Shown here one piece after another: positions 11,054 to 22,439 of a DNA stretch of 64,000 nucleotides. The notes beneath the pieces are model-generated. The model was not told the origin of the DNA and did not search any database. It saw only the letters and a list, made by a program, of their open reading frames with translations. Where the stretch lies: assembly GCA_032988165.1 (NCBI GenBank), contig JANTQF010000037.1, positions 1 through 64,000 on the forward strand, written 5' to 3'. Every line of letters begins with the position of its first letter. Position 1 is the stretch's first letter. Made by a program: the position numbers and the translations under genes. Origin of the DNA: Emmonsiellopsis sp. PD_33. Lineage: Eukaryota; Ascomycota; Eurotiomycetes; Onygenales; Ajellomycetaceae.

Positions 11054-11921
11054 TGGCTTTATTTTTGATTGACCAAAATGGACGATTTACCGTCCAGAGA
11101 CGACTGACCACTCTTGCCGCCATACGAGTTAGAGATGGGCTTGCATGTGCTGGAGACGTCCATATTGACCGATTTGGCGAATTGAAATATATTCGCCCCA
11201 GCTCGTCGTGCCGTCTCCCATCAAGACTCATAAAAAAGCGGTGTCCACGTTGCCATGGCGCACGGAAATTCGGAATCAGGACCATCCTGCTGAGTCAAAC
11301 ATGCCTAGACTGGAGAGGCTTTTAACCAAGCATGGCCATTGGAGTCTTGGATATACGAGAGGGGGCATGGGGGGTTAAATGGCCAAGAGTCTTTAGTGGT
11401 CGAAGCGGGTTGGCTTTTAGATATGAACTCGCATATAAAATAAGCCATAAAATACGTATTGCTCCTTCGGAATGGAGCTAAGGAGGAGAATGAAACAGTC
11501 AGCCATATTTTTAGCTCATTTTTTCTGTGGCTAAGGGAGGGCCAAAGTATATTTTGCGCTGGGGAATGGACGAACACTTGTCTTGCATGCAGGCATCCGA
11601 ACCTAATACGATTTCCCCTTTCTGGTAGGGCGCTGACTTCGCAGCTACTTCTTTCCAAGTTCTCGTCCCTTACTAATTAACAATAAGCGGCCGGCATGTA
11701 TCACCGGCAACCTCGAATATTTATTCCGCACTCCTACTTCCATGGAATCTGATCCATTGACTGTGGAGATAAGATTCGGCTCATACATGTACATACATAT
11801 GTTATATCATATCTTTCATCTGATATATCCCCTTATAGAGCTTATTATGCCCGCCCCCAATAGTGATTTTCCGGCCACCGCTCGGGATTTCAGCTAGGGA
11901 GAAGGAGGTCTTCGCTTCTTA
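11054..11921. other. intergenic, no gene recognised
   Basis: Normal-composition DNA between the nested long-TIR elements and the 3' end of the glucoamylase gene. A short plus-strand frame at 11065-11325 has no recognisable motif. I see no supported gene. Confidence 0.5.
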
Positions 11922-14096
11922 TCAGCGCCAGCTATCCTCCTTTACCGCCGTATAAACATGACACCCTCTTGGTACTGTATAGAAACGATTGGGGTCAGTC
12001 TCCCACACAACGCTGCCACCTGCCTCCCGGCGAATATATTTATACTCGAACGTCGCTCCAGAAGGTAATCCAACCGTTCCATACCATAGGTGTTTATCCT
12101 CGGTATATTTATCGGCAGAAAGGGCGATCGCAGAATCAGGATTCCAAGAACCCAGCTCAGGAATGGAGCCTATTATAAAAATATTCTGTCCAGCCGCGGT
12201 CGTGGCGACTTCGTTGAATGTAACGCCAACCGAATCAGGGGTTGCGCACTCAGAGGGTGATGTGGTGGTCGATGTTGCAGTTTCAGTGACCGTGTTCGAG
12301 GTCGGCGTAGCGCCAGATATACTCGTTAGACCTGAAGGCCAGGCGGTATCAGTGGCCGTACTGTATGGCCCAGTTGCTGATGTAGTTTGACAGCTATCTG
12401 GGATACTCTTGCCGGCCTTTTGAATCCAGGGGGCTGGGATCGCCGAGTTGCGTCGAGCAATAACAGTGAGGAACGAGGCATATGACCAAGTCAGGTCAGC
12501 GGCTGAAACAGGGGTTCCGTTATTTCTAGAGTACTGCTCTGCTAGGACTCCAGAATCGGGGGTGTATTTTTGCTATGCGAAGATTCCAATAATTAGCATA
12601 ATTCCTAATAACGCCGTTTCCTGGCCACAAAGAATGGCTTACCGCAACGGCCAGGTACCCATCAGCATAGGCTCTCACAGCTGCAACTATGGATTTAAAA
12701 GTTTCACTTGAAGATTCATAGGTTCCAACTGTAGCCGATGGAACAATATCTTTGAAGAAGGCAAGGGACACATCGGCAACCGAAACGGACCCGATGCGGT
12801 TCCATTGGTAAATGGCATCGTACAATTGCTCCGCGGCAGCAAATGTACATAGATACCATGGGTTGCCGCCGTAGTAAACATCCTCAGGGTATCGGCCAAT
12901 AGCAACAGCGACGCCCGCTCGAACACCCGAATTTAATGTATAAATGGAGCGGAAGGAGTCTGTCACAACTTTATGATTCGCCAGAGCCTTAGCCGAACAC
13001 GGCTGGAATGTCCAGTCATCACAGTCGGCCTCGGGGTCAAATGTGTGAATACTCGCGAGGATCGAATTAGCATCTTTTCCTGAACGGCCACCGCCAGTGT
13101 TGGAAGAAATATATGATCCTGTCCAATAATTCTGCAAGTAACAGAGAACCTGGGGGGCCTGAGATTCGCAATTAGGGCATGTTAGGCCAAGTTGGCGTGC
13201 GAGGTTGGCCCCTTCAACGAGTGCGCGGTGCTGCACGGCCGTTGTGAAAAAGGACATGCTATTGACTTCTTCCCACAAATCTAAGCAGGCTAATCAGTCG
13301 TGGATTACTTTGAATGGGAGTTTAATATTCCTACCGAAACCCGAAGAGCTCCAGTACTGAGTAACATACGAAAGGTCGTTCTGCACAACAGGCCAGACGA
13401 TCGATTTTGCAGTGCTAGAATATCCATTCGCCTATTTTTATATTAGCTGAGCTGGTGGTTCATTTGCCCACAAATTCACTTACAACAAGCCAGTTCGCAT
13501 AAGTAATCATAGCAGTCGCTCTCAAAGCGGGCCCATCCCTCTGAGGACGGCCCCAGCCTTCGGTGTATGGCTTCATATCGACATTGTACTTGGGCTCCCC
13601 AAGACCACCACTGGACAGATCACCAGACGGATTAGACACTGTTTGGAGACGTGCCTGTGAATTGATAAACTGGTGGATCTTTGGCTGAACGTCTGTATTG
13701 CCGGCGATAAACGCATCCACAAGACCTTTAAATACCAAGGAAGCGTCTCGAGTCCAGGTATAGAAATCTGCAAATTTGTTAATTCGATGTAGGATGCAGT
13801 AGATTTCGATCCTTCGCTGAAGTGATAGAAATGCTGCTTGAATTCGGTGGCCACTTACAATCTGGGTCACTTTTGCTCGGACTTGCAACGACAATACCTG
13901 CTGCCGCACCTTGTGCTTTCGAGCCATCTGCTCCAATATTGGCCAAGAGACCTTGCAAGGCATATGGGCTTTCCTTTGCAATCCACGCGTCCAACGATCC
14001 GGTTGCGCGAGGGGTAAGGGGAAGCTGGCGGACAGCAAACGTCGTTTGCAGCAATGAGAACAGCCAGAAAGCAAAGAGGATCAAGAATCTAGCCAT
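11922..14096 (-). CDS. glucoamylase (GH15) with C-terminal CBM20 starch-binding domain
   Basis: Five exons on the minus strand (14096-13859, 13767-13484, 13431-13335, 13280-12643, 12572-11922) give 635 residues, the size of the A. niger enzyme. It releases glucose from the non-reducing ends of starch outside the cell. Residues 1-21 are a signal peptide. The GH15 core includes YFYTWTRDAS and WGRPQRDGPALR. DLWEEV carries the likely general acid Glu210 (created by the exon 3/4 splice), and AEQY carries the likely base Glu431. A Ser/Thr-rich linker (about 480-528) is shorter than in A. niger. The CBM20 (about 533-635) has the expected Trp562 and Trp609. It is divergent from the alpha-amylase; CGG-N8-CGG sites lie 0.36-0.45 kb upstream. 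Intact. glaA-type, though a paralogue cannot be excluded. Confidence 0.95.
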
Positions 14097-14211
14097 GTTG
14101 GCCTGTTTCTTCGACGCGCTGTCGCGCCACGGAATAGACGTCCAAGGAGAGGATTCAAGCGACAGACCAACAACTCCACAAAGTAGGAGACTGTTACCCT
14201 CTACCCTGGCC

Positions 14212-14220
14212 GTATAATAC
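14212..14220 (-). promoter_or_regulatory. TATA-like box of the glucoamylase gene
   Basis: On the minus strand this reads GTATTATAC, about 117 bp upstream of the glucoamylase ATG. Weak motif, supported only by position. Confidence 0.35.
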
Positions 14221-14451
14221 TCTCGAGCTATCCTTGAACCATTCACACACACCTGGACTGTGCTGGAGGGTTGTCGTGTCTAGAGCACGGCGTGGATGAG
14301 ATGAGATGAGGTTGTTAAACAACTTGGACGTCCAAACCTCGTGATCACCCCAAGCACCTCAGTCTCAATCTGCAGGTTTCCGCGACATCAACCCGTCTGT
14401 AAGACATCCATCATCCATTGTCTCGGGAAGCACCTTCATTCAAGTTAGAAA

Positions 14452-14476
14452 CGGACGAGGACCGGGGCAATATCGG
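14452..14476. promoter_or_regulatory. two overlapping AmyR-type sites (CGG-N8-CGG-N8-CGG)
   Basis: Three CGG triplets at 14452-14454, 14463-14465 and 14474-14476 are spaced exactly 11 bp apart, making two overlapping CGG-N8-CGG boxes. CGG-N8-(C/A)GG is the known recognition sequence of the Aspergillus starch regulator AmyR. The array lies in the shared glucoamylase/alpha-amylase promoter, so co-induction by maltose or isomaltose is a reasonable inference. Binding is not shown. Confidence 0.65.
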
Positions 14477-14533
14477 CCTGGTCAACACCATTTACGCCCT
14501 GGAGGCTGAGATAGCAATTTAAATCAAGTCTCC

Positions 14534-14547
14534 CGGGTCTGTGGCGG
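14534..14547. promoter_or_regulatory. third AmyR-type site (CGG-N8-CGG)
   Basis: CGG at 14534-14536 and 14545-14547 with an 8-base spacer, 57 bp beyond the first array on the amylase side. Same reasoning as for the tandem array. Confidence 0.6.
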
Positions 14548-15170
14548 TAGGTATTCATTCCAACGGCCATGTTGAAGCCATTGAAGTTTGCCCGCCTGTG
14601 AAGCTAATTGCTGATAGCAACTTATAGGAGCAAAGGGGCCGGGTTAACGATACCAAGCCCGCCAAAACATCGGCTCGCTAGCTTCTCCCCACAGTCTCGG
14701 CGGTGCCCGAATTGATATAGGCCCGAATGTTCGGCTTCTTCCTCACTTCATCTATTAATTTAGTAACATTATTCAGAAGCCCGACAATTATCCGCTCCTT
14801 GCAAAAACTACGCCTTGCGCTTAGGAATAGCTCCCTTTACTTGGTTGAATGGGCTTCTTTAACCTCGAGTCTGCGAACCTGTGATCTAGCGGACCCCTGC
14901 CATTGAAGAGGGTTGCAATGAAGAAGATATCTAACGCACCGCACCTCAAATGCCCCGCACCACCCCGGGTTTACTACCATCCTTGATGAGCAATCCGATA
15001 TGCCCGTCAAGGCACGATGGTTTTGATAGGCTGGGATATCGCCCGCCAATTCAATGGGTTGTTTCAACCGGGTCCAAGATCGCCAGTTATGTCAGGCTCC
15101 CTTCTTATCATAGAGCTAGACTTGCTCAAAATCCTCCACGGAGATTGGAGTGAAACGTTTATTGCCATGA

Positions 15171-15178
15171 TATATAAG
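15171..15178 (+). promoter_or_regulatory. TATA box of the alpha-amylase gene
   Basis: TATATAAG 101 bp upstream of the amylase ATG at 15272; strong match at typical spacing. Confidence 0.6.
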
Positions 15179-15271
15179 CACATGTGTCCCTCGATGATCG
15201 CCATGGATCTCACTTATCTACAGTTCGTCATCTTTGCCCGAAAGTATAGGCTGTAGAGGCTTTATTAAAAG

Positions 15272-17493
15272 ATGAAATTTTCAATTCCGTTGCTCTCAAC
15301 GGCCATTCTTGCTGTGAGTAAAGCAGCCATTGCCGCAACTCCGGCAGAATGGCGCTCGCAATCTATATATTTCCTTCTCACGGACCGCTTCGCAAGGACT
15401 GATGGCTCCACAACCGCGACATGCAACACTGATGATCGGGTAAGTATCAAAGCTCCCTTCCATTTCATGACAGCGCTGATATCATTTGTAGATCTACTGT
15501 GGCGGAACCTGGCAAGGCATAATAAACCAAGTATGGACTCCTGTTGATTCTGATCTTGATTTGCACCTAGTCTAATGTCTTCAAAAGCTCGATTATATCC
15601 AGGGCATGGGCTTTACGGCCATCTGGATTACTCCTGTGACAAAGCAGCTCTCTGAAACGACCGGTTACGGAGATGCCTTCCATGGATATTGGCAGCAAGA
15701 TATGTAAGTTAGATATATGAAATAACCCAAGAAAGTGGATGGAACTTAGAGGCCTGGAAAAGTCACCGCCGCTGAGGCTGGCTAAACCTACATGCTGTAT
15801 ACTATCTACCAACGGCTACTATATATTTGCCTGGGGTCACGATTGAAGTTATTACATCATGCTAACGTTCCACACAGCTACGACGTGGAGTCTCACTATG
15901 GCAGCCCCGATGATCTAAAGGCGCTCAGTGATGCACTACATGATCGTGGGATGTATCTCATGGTTGATGTCGTTGCAAACCATATGGTAAGTCGCCTAGC
16001 AGCCATAACTACTTTTCCACTTATGATCCTCACCTTATCCATTAGGGCTACGCTGGTCCTGGAGCCAGTGTTGACTACAGCAAATTTGTTCCATTTAACA
16101 GCGCCAGCTACTTCCACTCCCCTTGCTCCATCAACTATGATGACCAGTCCAGCGTTGAGAACTGTTGGCTGGGAGATGATACAGTTTCACTGCCGGATCT
16201 TGATACTTCAAATGCAGAAGTACAGGGTATTTGGAATGACTGGATTTCTGCGCTCGTTTCAAACTATTCCAGTAAGTGCCATGTCGCCTTTTCTCGCCCC
16301 TCTTTTAGTTTGTACGTCCGTACTAATAGTTCCTCGAAGTCGACGGTATTCGAATCGACACCGTAAAACACGTTGAAAAGTCATTCTGGTCCAGCTTCAA
16401 CGATGCCGCAGGCGTATATGCCATAGGTGAAGTTTTCCATGGGGACCCAGAATATACATGTGCATACCAAGGCCATCTTGATGGAGTCTTGAACTTCCCA
16501 ATGTAAGCTTCCAACATCCGCAGCATCTATGGGACTGAACATATAAATCGGACTGACACAAAATTCTAGCTATTACCCCCTTACCGAAGCCTTCAAAGCT
16601 CCTAGCGGAAGCATCGACAACCTATACAACATGATCAACACCATGAAATCAGCCTGCGCAGACTCAACTCTCCTAGGAAGTTTCGTCGAGAACCACGATA
16701 CTCCAAGATTTGCAAGGTACTGTACATATACCTACCTACCTCCTATCCAATACAATCCTCCCCTACTCCTCCAACAAACCCCCTTCCCCCGCTAAGCCAC
16801 CCGACAGCTACACCAATGACATCTCCCAAGCCAAAAACGTCCTCGCCTTCACCATCCTCGCCGACGGCATCCCCATCATCTACGCCGGCCAAGAACAGCA
16901 CTACGCAGGCGGCAACGACCCCGACAACCGCGAAGCCACCTGGCTATCCGGCTACAACACGGACAGCGAACTATACAAACTCGCCGCGCTAGCGAATAAA
17001 ATCCGCAAGAAGGCGATTGCCGACGATGCGGAGTACCTGGCATATCAGGTGAGCCAACCGCACACCCTGACTATCAATCATACTCCATCTATCCATCTAT
17101 CCATCTATCCATACTTCCATACTTCCATACTTCCATACTTCCATACTTCCATACTTCCAACCCTAAATCATACCCCCCACCCAGCGAATTTTACTAACCC
17201 CCCCACCCCAGAACTACCCCATCTACAAAGACACCACCACCCTCGCGATGCGCAAGGGCTTCGACGACGCACAGATCATCACCGTGCTCTCCAACCTCGG
17301 CTCCTCGGGCGCGTCCTACACGCTCAATCTGGGCGATACGGGATACACGGCTGGGACGCCGGTTACTGAGGTCGTCACTTGCACGGCTCTCACGGTGGAT
17401 GCGGACGGGCTGGTGCCTGTGCCCATGGCGGGTGGGGAGCCGAGGATTCTCTATCCGACCGAGTTGTTGGGGGGGAGTGGGGTGTGTGAGTGA
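15272..17493 (+). CDS. secreted alpha-amylase, TAKA-amylase type (GH13)
   Basis: Nine exons (15272-15439, 15492-15530, 15588-15703, 15878-15986, 16046-16271, 16340-16502, 16570-16716, 16808-17048, 17212-17493) encode 496 residues, matching the roughly 499 of TAKA-amylase. It cleaves internal alpha-1,4 bonds of starch outside the cell. Residues 1-21 are a signal peptide. Conserved GH13 regions are present in order: DVVANHM; DGIRIDTVKH with nucleophile Asp226; GEVFHG with acid/base Glu250; FVENHDTPR with Asp317. Then come the GGNDPDNREATWLSGY and C-terminal beta-domain (PVPMAGGEPRILYP) regions. Intron 3 (174 bp) and intron 8 (163 bp, holding a microsatellite) are longer than the others. Divergent from glucoamylase. 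Intact. The CpG-free island begins about 0.1 kb after the stop codon. Confidence 0.95.
17087..17160 (+). repeat. short tandem repeats inside amylase intron 8
   Basis: Repeats of ATCCATCT followed by about six copies of CATACTTC lie inside intron 17049-17211. Pyrimidine-rich, before the acceptor. Likely length-variable between strains; no coding effect. Confidence 0.8.
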
Positions 17494-17624
17494 GTGAGGA
17501 GGTGGGGGGATGATAGGGTTTTTGGCTAGGGGCTGGGGATAGGATGGTGGGCGTGGGTGGTTTTGTTTATATAGGATGTGATGGGATGAGTTTATGTCAT
17601 ATATGTATGTTCTCAGTTGGGTTG

Positions 17625-18880
17625 GCAGAATGGTATCTCAGTGAGGGAATGTCAGCAAAATACTTGTATTTTAGTATCTTTTTGCTCACCACCTTTTGAT
17701 CATGTGGTGCACTTTGGTCCCTCTACCCTAATCTCCTTCTTTCCTTCTATCCTCAATGTCCTATGTGTTTCACCTCTTTACTGTATATATATATCTTATA
17801 TGTTTATACTGTTGCTATATTTATTCTTTCTGCTGAATATCCTCTACTATTTTCTGAGCACTACTTGACCTTCAGTCTGTCTGTTTTCTTACTACCTTTA
17901 GTGGTTGTTTGGGATTCTTTTAGTGTCCTTTATTATAATGCTCTTAATGATGTCCTGGGTCCCAGACTTCTTATTAATTTTATTGACACCCTGAGGTCTG
18001 AGTAAGTAGATGAGATTACTTAGTTAACTGTTATAGTACTATCTATTTTTATTTTATCTACTAAACTAATACTATCAGTATAATCTACTACTATACTAAT
18101 AGTGCTAGTACAATCTGTCTCTATAGCTCTATTAGCTGTTTTAATACTATTTATATAGTTTATCTTTTTCTTACCTACTACATCCATTTAATTATCATGG
18201 TAAGCTAAGTATGAGGCCTATAATCATCAGATGTATAAGATGAATCAACATTTTAATTATTTCTTCTATTATCTTTATTAGTTCTGACATTTTCTGTGTG
18301 TTTATATACTATATATTCTTTCTATAAATTTTACTTTTTGATCATTCACTACTGATTTCTTTTCTTTTTTTGTTTTTAGACTACTATCTCTCCATATTCT
18401 TAGTGTTAGCATTGAATTGTTGATTTCATTCATGGGATTATAGGATTTATAGGGTTATTTTGAGTTGAATTCATTAATGTCTTTATTTGATATATATATA
18501 TATATTCTATTATTTATTACTCTTTATTAGTCTCTTTTATTATCTACTATCCTTTATATTTTTTATTATTTATATTTTTATTCATCTTACTTTATCTTCA
18601 TTTAAATATTATTTCTTATTTTTTATTATTATATCTTCTATTATTCTGCCTTTCTGAGTTTCTTCATCTTCTACTCTCTTTATGGTAAATTTAGTGTCTT
18701 CTCCTTCTTTAATCTCTATATCTAAGACTTCTTTAAATTTCATACTATTATTAGTTTAGATTTCTATTCCTCATTGTATCTGCAACAGCTACTATGAGTA
18801 ATATACTATTAGTTCTTAATATGCCTAGTATTTAGTGTATTTAGATTTAGCTAGAATAGCTACTTCTCTGATATCTATCC
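17625..18880 (+). other. 5' part of the Helitron, no recognisable coding
   Basis: Very AT-rich, T-rich on this strand, with no recognised protein motif. It starts with an imperfect hairpin-like stretch (GTGAG...CTCAC, 17641-17689). It is probably the 5' leader and first coding part of the Helitron. Confidence 0.4.
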
Positions 18881-19730
18881 TCTCTAGGTCTGCCCTGAGT
18901 GAGAGTTATGTCTGCTCAGATTGTTATTACCAGCTTTCAAACTCCTATTATAAGTATTGTGATAGGTGTTGAGCTGCTTGTAGGGCTTCAGTTAGACCTA
19001 ATACTACTATTATTACTTAGATATTTTTACTTTATACTGACTGTAGCCTTAAACCTTCATCTGACTACTGAAGCAATTATTACACTACCTGTAGGAAAAA
19101 GGTTAAGATTAGAGTAATTATTAAGTATATTGTGTGTAAGGTTTTTTTGTTAAATTATTGTAAGAGATGCTGTCAGAATTACTAAGATATTACTATTATT
19201 TATTACTATAGAGGTTATGATTTTAGACTTCTTTCTAACAGCTAGTTCAATTATTATCTGAATTATTATAATAATAGAGGGCCTCAGAATGCTTTTTTAC
19301 ATCTTATCTGTAATATTTATCTTTAGCATTTTAATGATCTTCTGGTAGTTAATGTAGATGTCATTTAATACTCTATTTACTTTATATTTAGCATTTCATC
19401 TATTCTTACATTATTGTTTAATACTGCCTACTAAGAACCTCTAAATCTTAAGTATATAAATAAGATCTGTCCTGTGTGTGGCACTTTATTCTGAACTTCT
19501 AAGTTATCCAAGATAAAACATTCTTAGAGTTATATTAACTACTATAAGAATAGAAAGATTATCTTTACTTTCTCTTTTATATCTAAATCTGTTGAAGAGT
19601 CTATTATTTACTTTCTCTTCTCTGAGACTCATAAGCTATTATTTTTCTTCTTTTAGAATATATATTTAATGAATTTATCATTATTATTTATCTCTATTAG
19701 TTTTAAATTCTTCTCTCACTTTTTAACTAG
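18880..19730 (+). pseudogene. N-terminal Helitron protein remnant, Cys-rich
   Basis: Read with stops ignored, this stretch has Cys-x2-Cys groups (CSDCYYQL...YCDRC near 18910-18985 and ICPVCGTLF near 19470-19495), suggesting a former zinc-binding N-terminal region. It runs into GTAAG at 19730-19734, which, joined to 36640 onward, forms an intron ending in TGCAG. Its place in the Helitron protein is inferred from this continuity. Confidence 0.45.
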
Positions 19731-20599
19731 TAAGTAGACTGGCCACTGGGACCATGAATTTTCATGTATATTTAGTTTGGTTTGATTTGGTTTCAGTCCC
19801 ATATGTGGAATAAAATATGACCCCAAGAATTTAGAACATATTTAATGACTTAATTATAAATTATATGTAGGTAAATGAACTAAATGAGTAGGTTTGAAGC
19901 ATGAAAAATGACCTCTTTTAAGAAATAAAGCATGTAAAATGACTAAGAGAAGTGTGATAGAAACAGGACCAGATATGATCAGAATTTCAGTACTAGTTTA
20001 GTCCTAGAATGATTATGTAATAAGGTAATAATATTTAGTAATACTTATAAGTAAAGAAGGCTCAAATTATTAATATTAACTTGCAAGTATATCCTCCTTC
20101 TTGATTATGATCTTCTTGTGGGAACTATCTATAATCTCTCTCTCTCTATCATGCTTTATAATCATCATCTTCTTGATTGTGTCCCCATGTAATTAACCCT
20201 AATAATAGTAATATATATCACAGCTTGAATTGAATTTCCATTTTATTCCCACACTAGCTAGAGGTATTACCAGAACATCTCAAGTTATTTTTACAACTAT
20301 AGGGTAGGTATGTGTAATTACAGCTCACACCTCAAGGATTTTCTTATCCTTAATGATGGTCACATCATCATAAAGATAGCAATCAAACTTAGTTGTGCAA
20401 GATGCTAGTCTAACCTTCTTTTAACTGACAATTAATGTATTAAGGTCCTATGCATACCTAGAAATTAGTATAACTATACCTATTTGCCTGATCTAGCATT
20501 ATTAAAAAGTGTTATCTACCTGGAAATTATCATCCACTATATTCACATCATTAAGGGGTTTGACATTCAGAGGTTCATACTAATGATAGTGCTTATTAT

Positions 20600-22430
20600 A
20601 AAATGACTTAGTAATATTAATATATATCTAACACTCTTCCTTTATTCAGTCTTCATCAGAGTATGTATTTAATTAGAGAGATGAATCTAGTACAGCTGTA
20701 ATAGCATAGAAATCTGCAAATTACTGATCTATCTTGCTGTAATAAATAGAGAGCTTTGCCTTTACTACCTTAATAGCTCTATATATAGCTTGATTTCATT
20801 CAGTAGCATCATAACTCTTTGCCAATCAAGTATCAAGGTGGTTAAATAGATAATTATACATCTATCATGCCTGGGCTAATATAGGTATTCATGTCCACAA
20901 AACCACCTTAATTATTATATAGAAGAGATAGAGTAAATTAATGACATATCATAACTGAGTTCATTCTAATTCTGAAAGCTTTAAGAATTAAATCTTTTTC
21001 CTTTCAGAGTCATCCACTTAGTGATCAATTAAATTCTGAAGCTAAAGCACTTAAATTACTATTTTATATGTTGAACTCTATTAGGTCTTAACATTCTATA
21101 TCATCTTAAGAGGTGTAGTCAAAATAGGGGTTATTATACATTAAGTCTTAAAGAATCATTGCTCCTGTTTCAGTGAGGTACTAATTGTAATGATAATATG
21201 ATGAATCTAATATACATCATAATTAGTATTTATTCTCTTCAAATAGAGTAGGAGCATGACTAAATATCATTACCTTATAAAGTGTCAAGAAGAATGTAAT
21301 ATTCTCATCCATATGAATATCTCTTTCATTAAATGAGCTAACTATCATGTTGTGTTCTATCTCAATGTGAAGTTCACTGATCAGTGCCTGCACTACCAGT
21401 TAAATAATATGAGTAATGCATGGGATATAGCCCTGATCTCCATCTCATTGATATCCAATTAATCTCTCCTTCAAGCTTCATATCATTATTGAATTGTTTT
21501 TCACATTATCAGTAGTAATAGTAAGTAGATTTGATGAAATATCCCAGTGGTCATTTTAAATGACATTATACAGAATTTCTACCAGATAGTCCCTAGTATG
21601 ACTTCAGATTAAGGCCTCAAAATCAATTAGTTACTCCTTGTACTCTCATTGATCATTGATGAAGTAGTAGATAACCTCTAGAAATACTAGATTATTTATA
21701 CTTATTCATGCATCTACAGCTAGGGATATTTTTCTCTGCTACTTCAGCTCCAGGCCTAGATCTTCTATGTCCTTAGTATAGTGTTAATTGAGGTTGTCTT
21801 GCAGACTCATTCAATGGGGGATTTCCATTGAAGGTTTTAGTATCTATAGTAGGACTCAGAATTCAATGTTTTCAATCAATCAGAGTGGAAGGTTCAGAGA
21901 GATACAGGCACAGAGTATTTATTTATAAAAGACTTTAGGTGTGCAGGATGAAAGATCTATAGTAATAGACTCTAGTTATAGTTATTTCTTCATCATTTTC
22001 TAAAGAAATCATCTTATTAATATTATCTAAAAGTATTATCTAGAAGAGAGATAATATAGATCTCATCAGTCCTTCTAGGATATTATCATTTCTTGATTTT
22101 TGATTCCAGCTGCATCCAACTGACTTAAGGTGTTAGGTAATTCCATCAGAATCATATTCACTCTATAATGAATAAGTCTGGATGACATCATAATACTTAT
22201 AATAAAGAAATGGCTGTTCAGTTTCTTTCTCAGCTACCTATTAAAAGGAATCCCATTGATCTGAGCATTATCAATGGGAAGGTTTCCAGAGCTTTCACTT
22301 TATTAGGTTGAATATATAGCAATTTGTGGTGGATCATCAGGACTGGAATAGTAGGGCATGTATATCTTTATAGATAATATATCTCTTTCCCTTAATAGTA
22401 ATCTCAGAAAGTTCAATAGATTCAGCCATT
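20600..22430 (-). pseudogene. hAT-1 transposase remnant
   Basis: On the minus strand, ignoring stops, typical hAT segments appear in order. SINNLVFLEVIYYFINDQ lies near 21700. ITTDNVKNNS lies at about 21481-21522 and contains the TTDN catalytic Asp region. A PCITHIIQLVVQALISEL-like block is near 21400, and a C-terminal KLSIYYSKIDQ...YAITAVLDSSL segment is near 20700-20770. Many Trp, Gln and Arg codons have become stops. Non-functional. Confidence 0.75.
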
Positions 22431-22439
22431 TAAGATAAT

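Noticed and set aside
7091..17493. Zn2Cys6 factor as the AmyR regulator of the amylase pair
   Set aside because: The finger and surrounding residues do not look like AmyR and a transposon nest separates it from the pair; adjacency alone is not enough.
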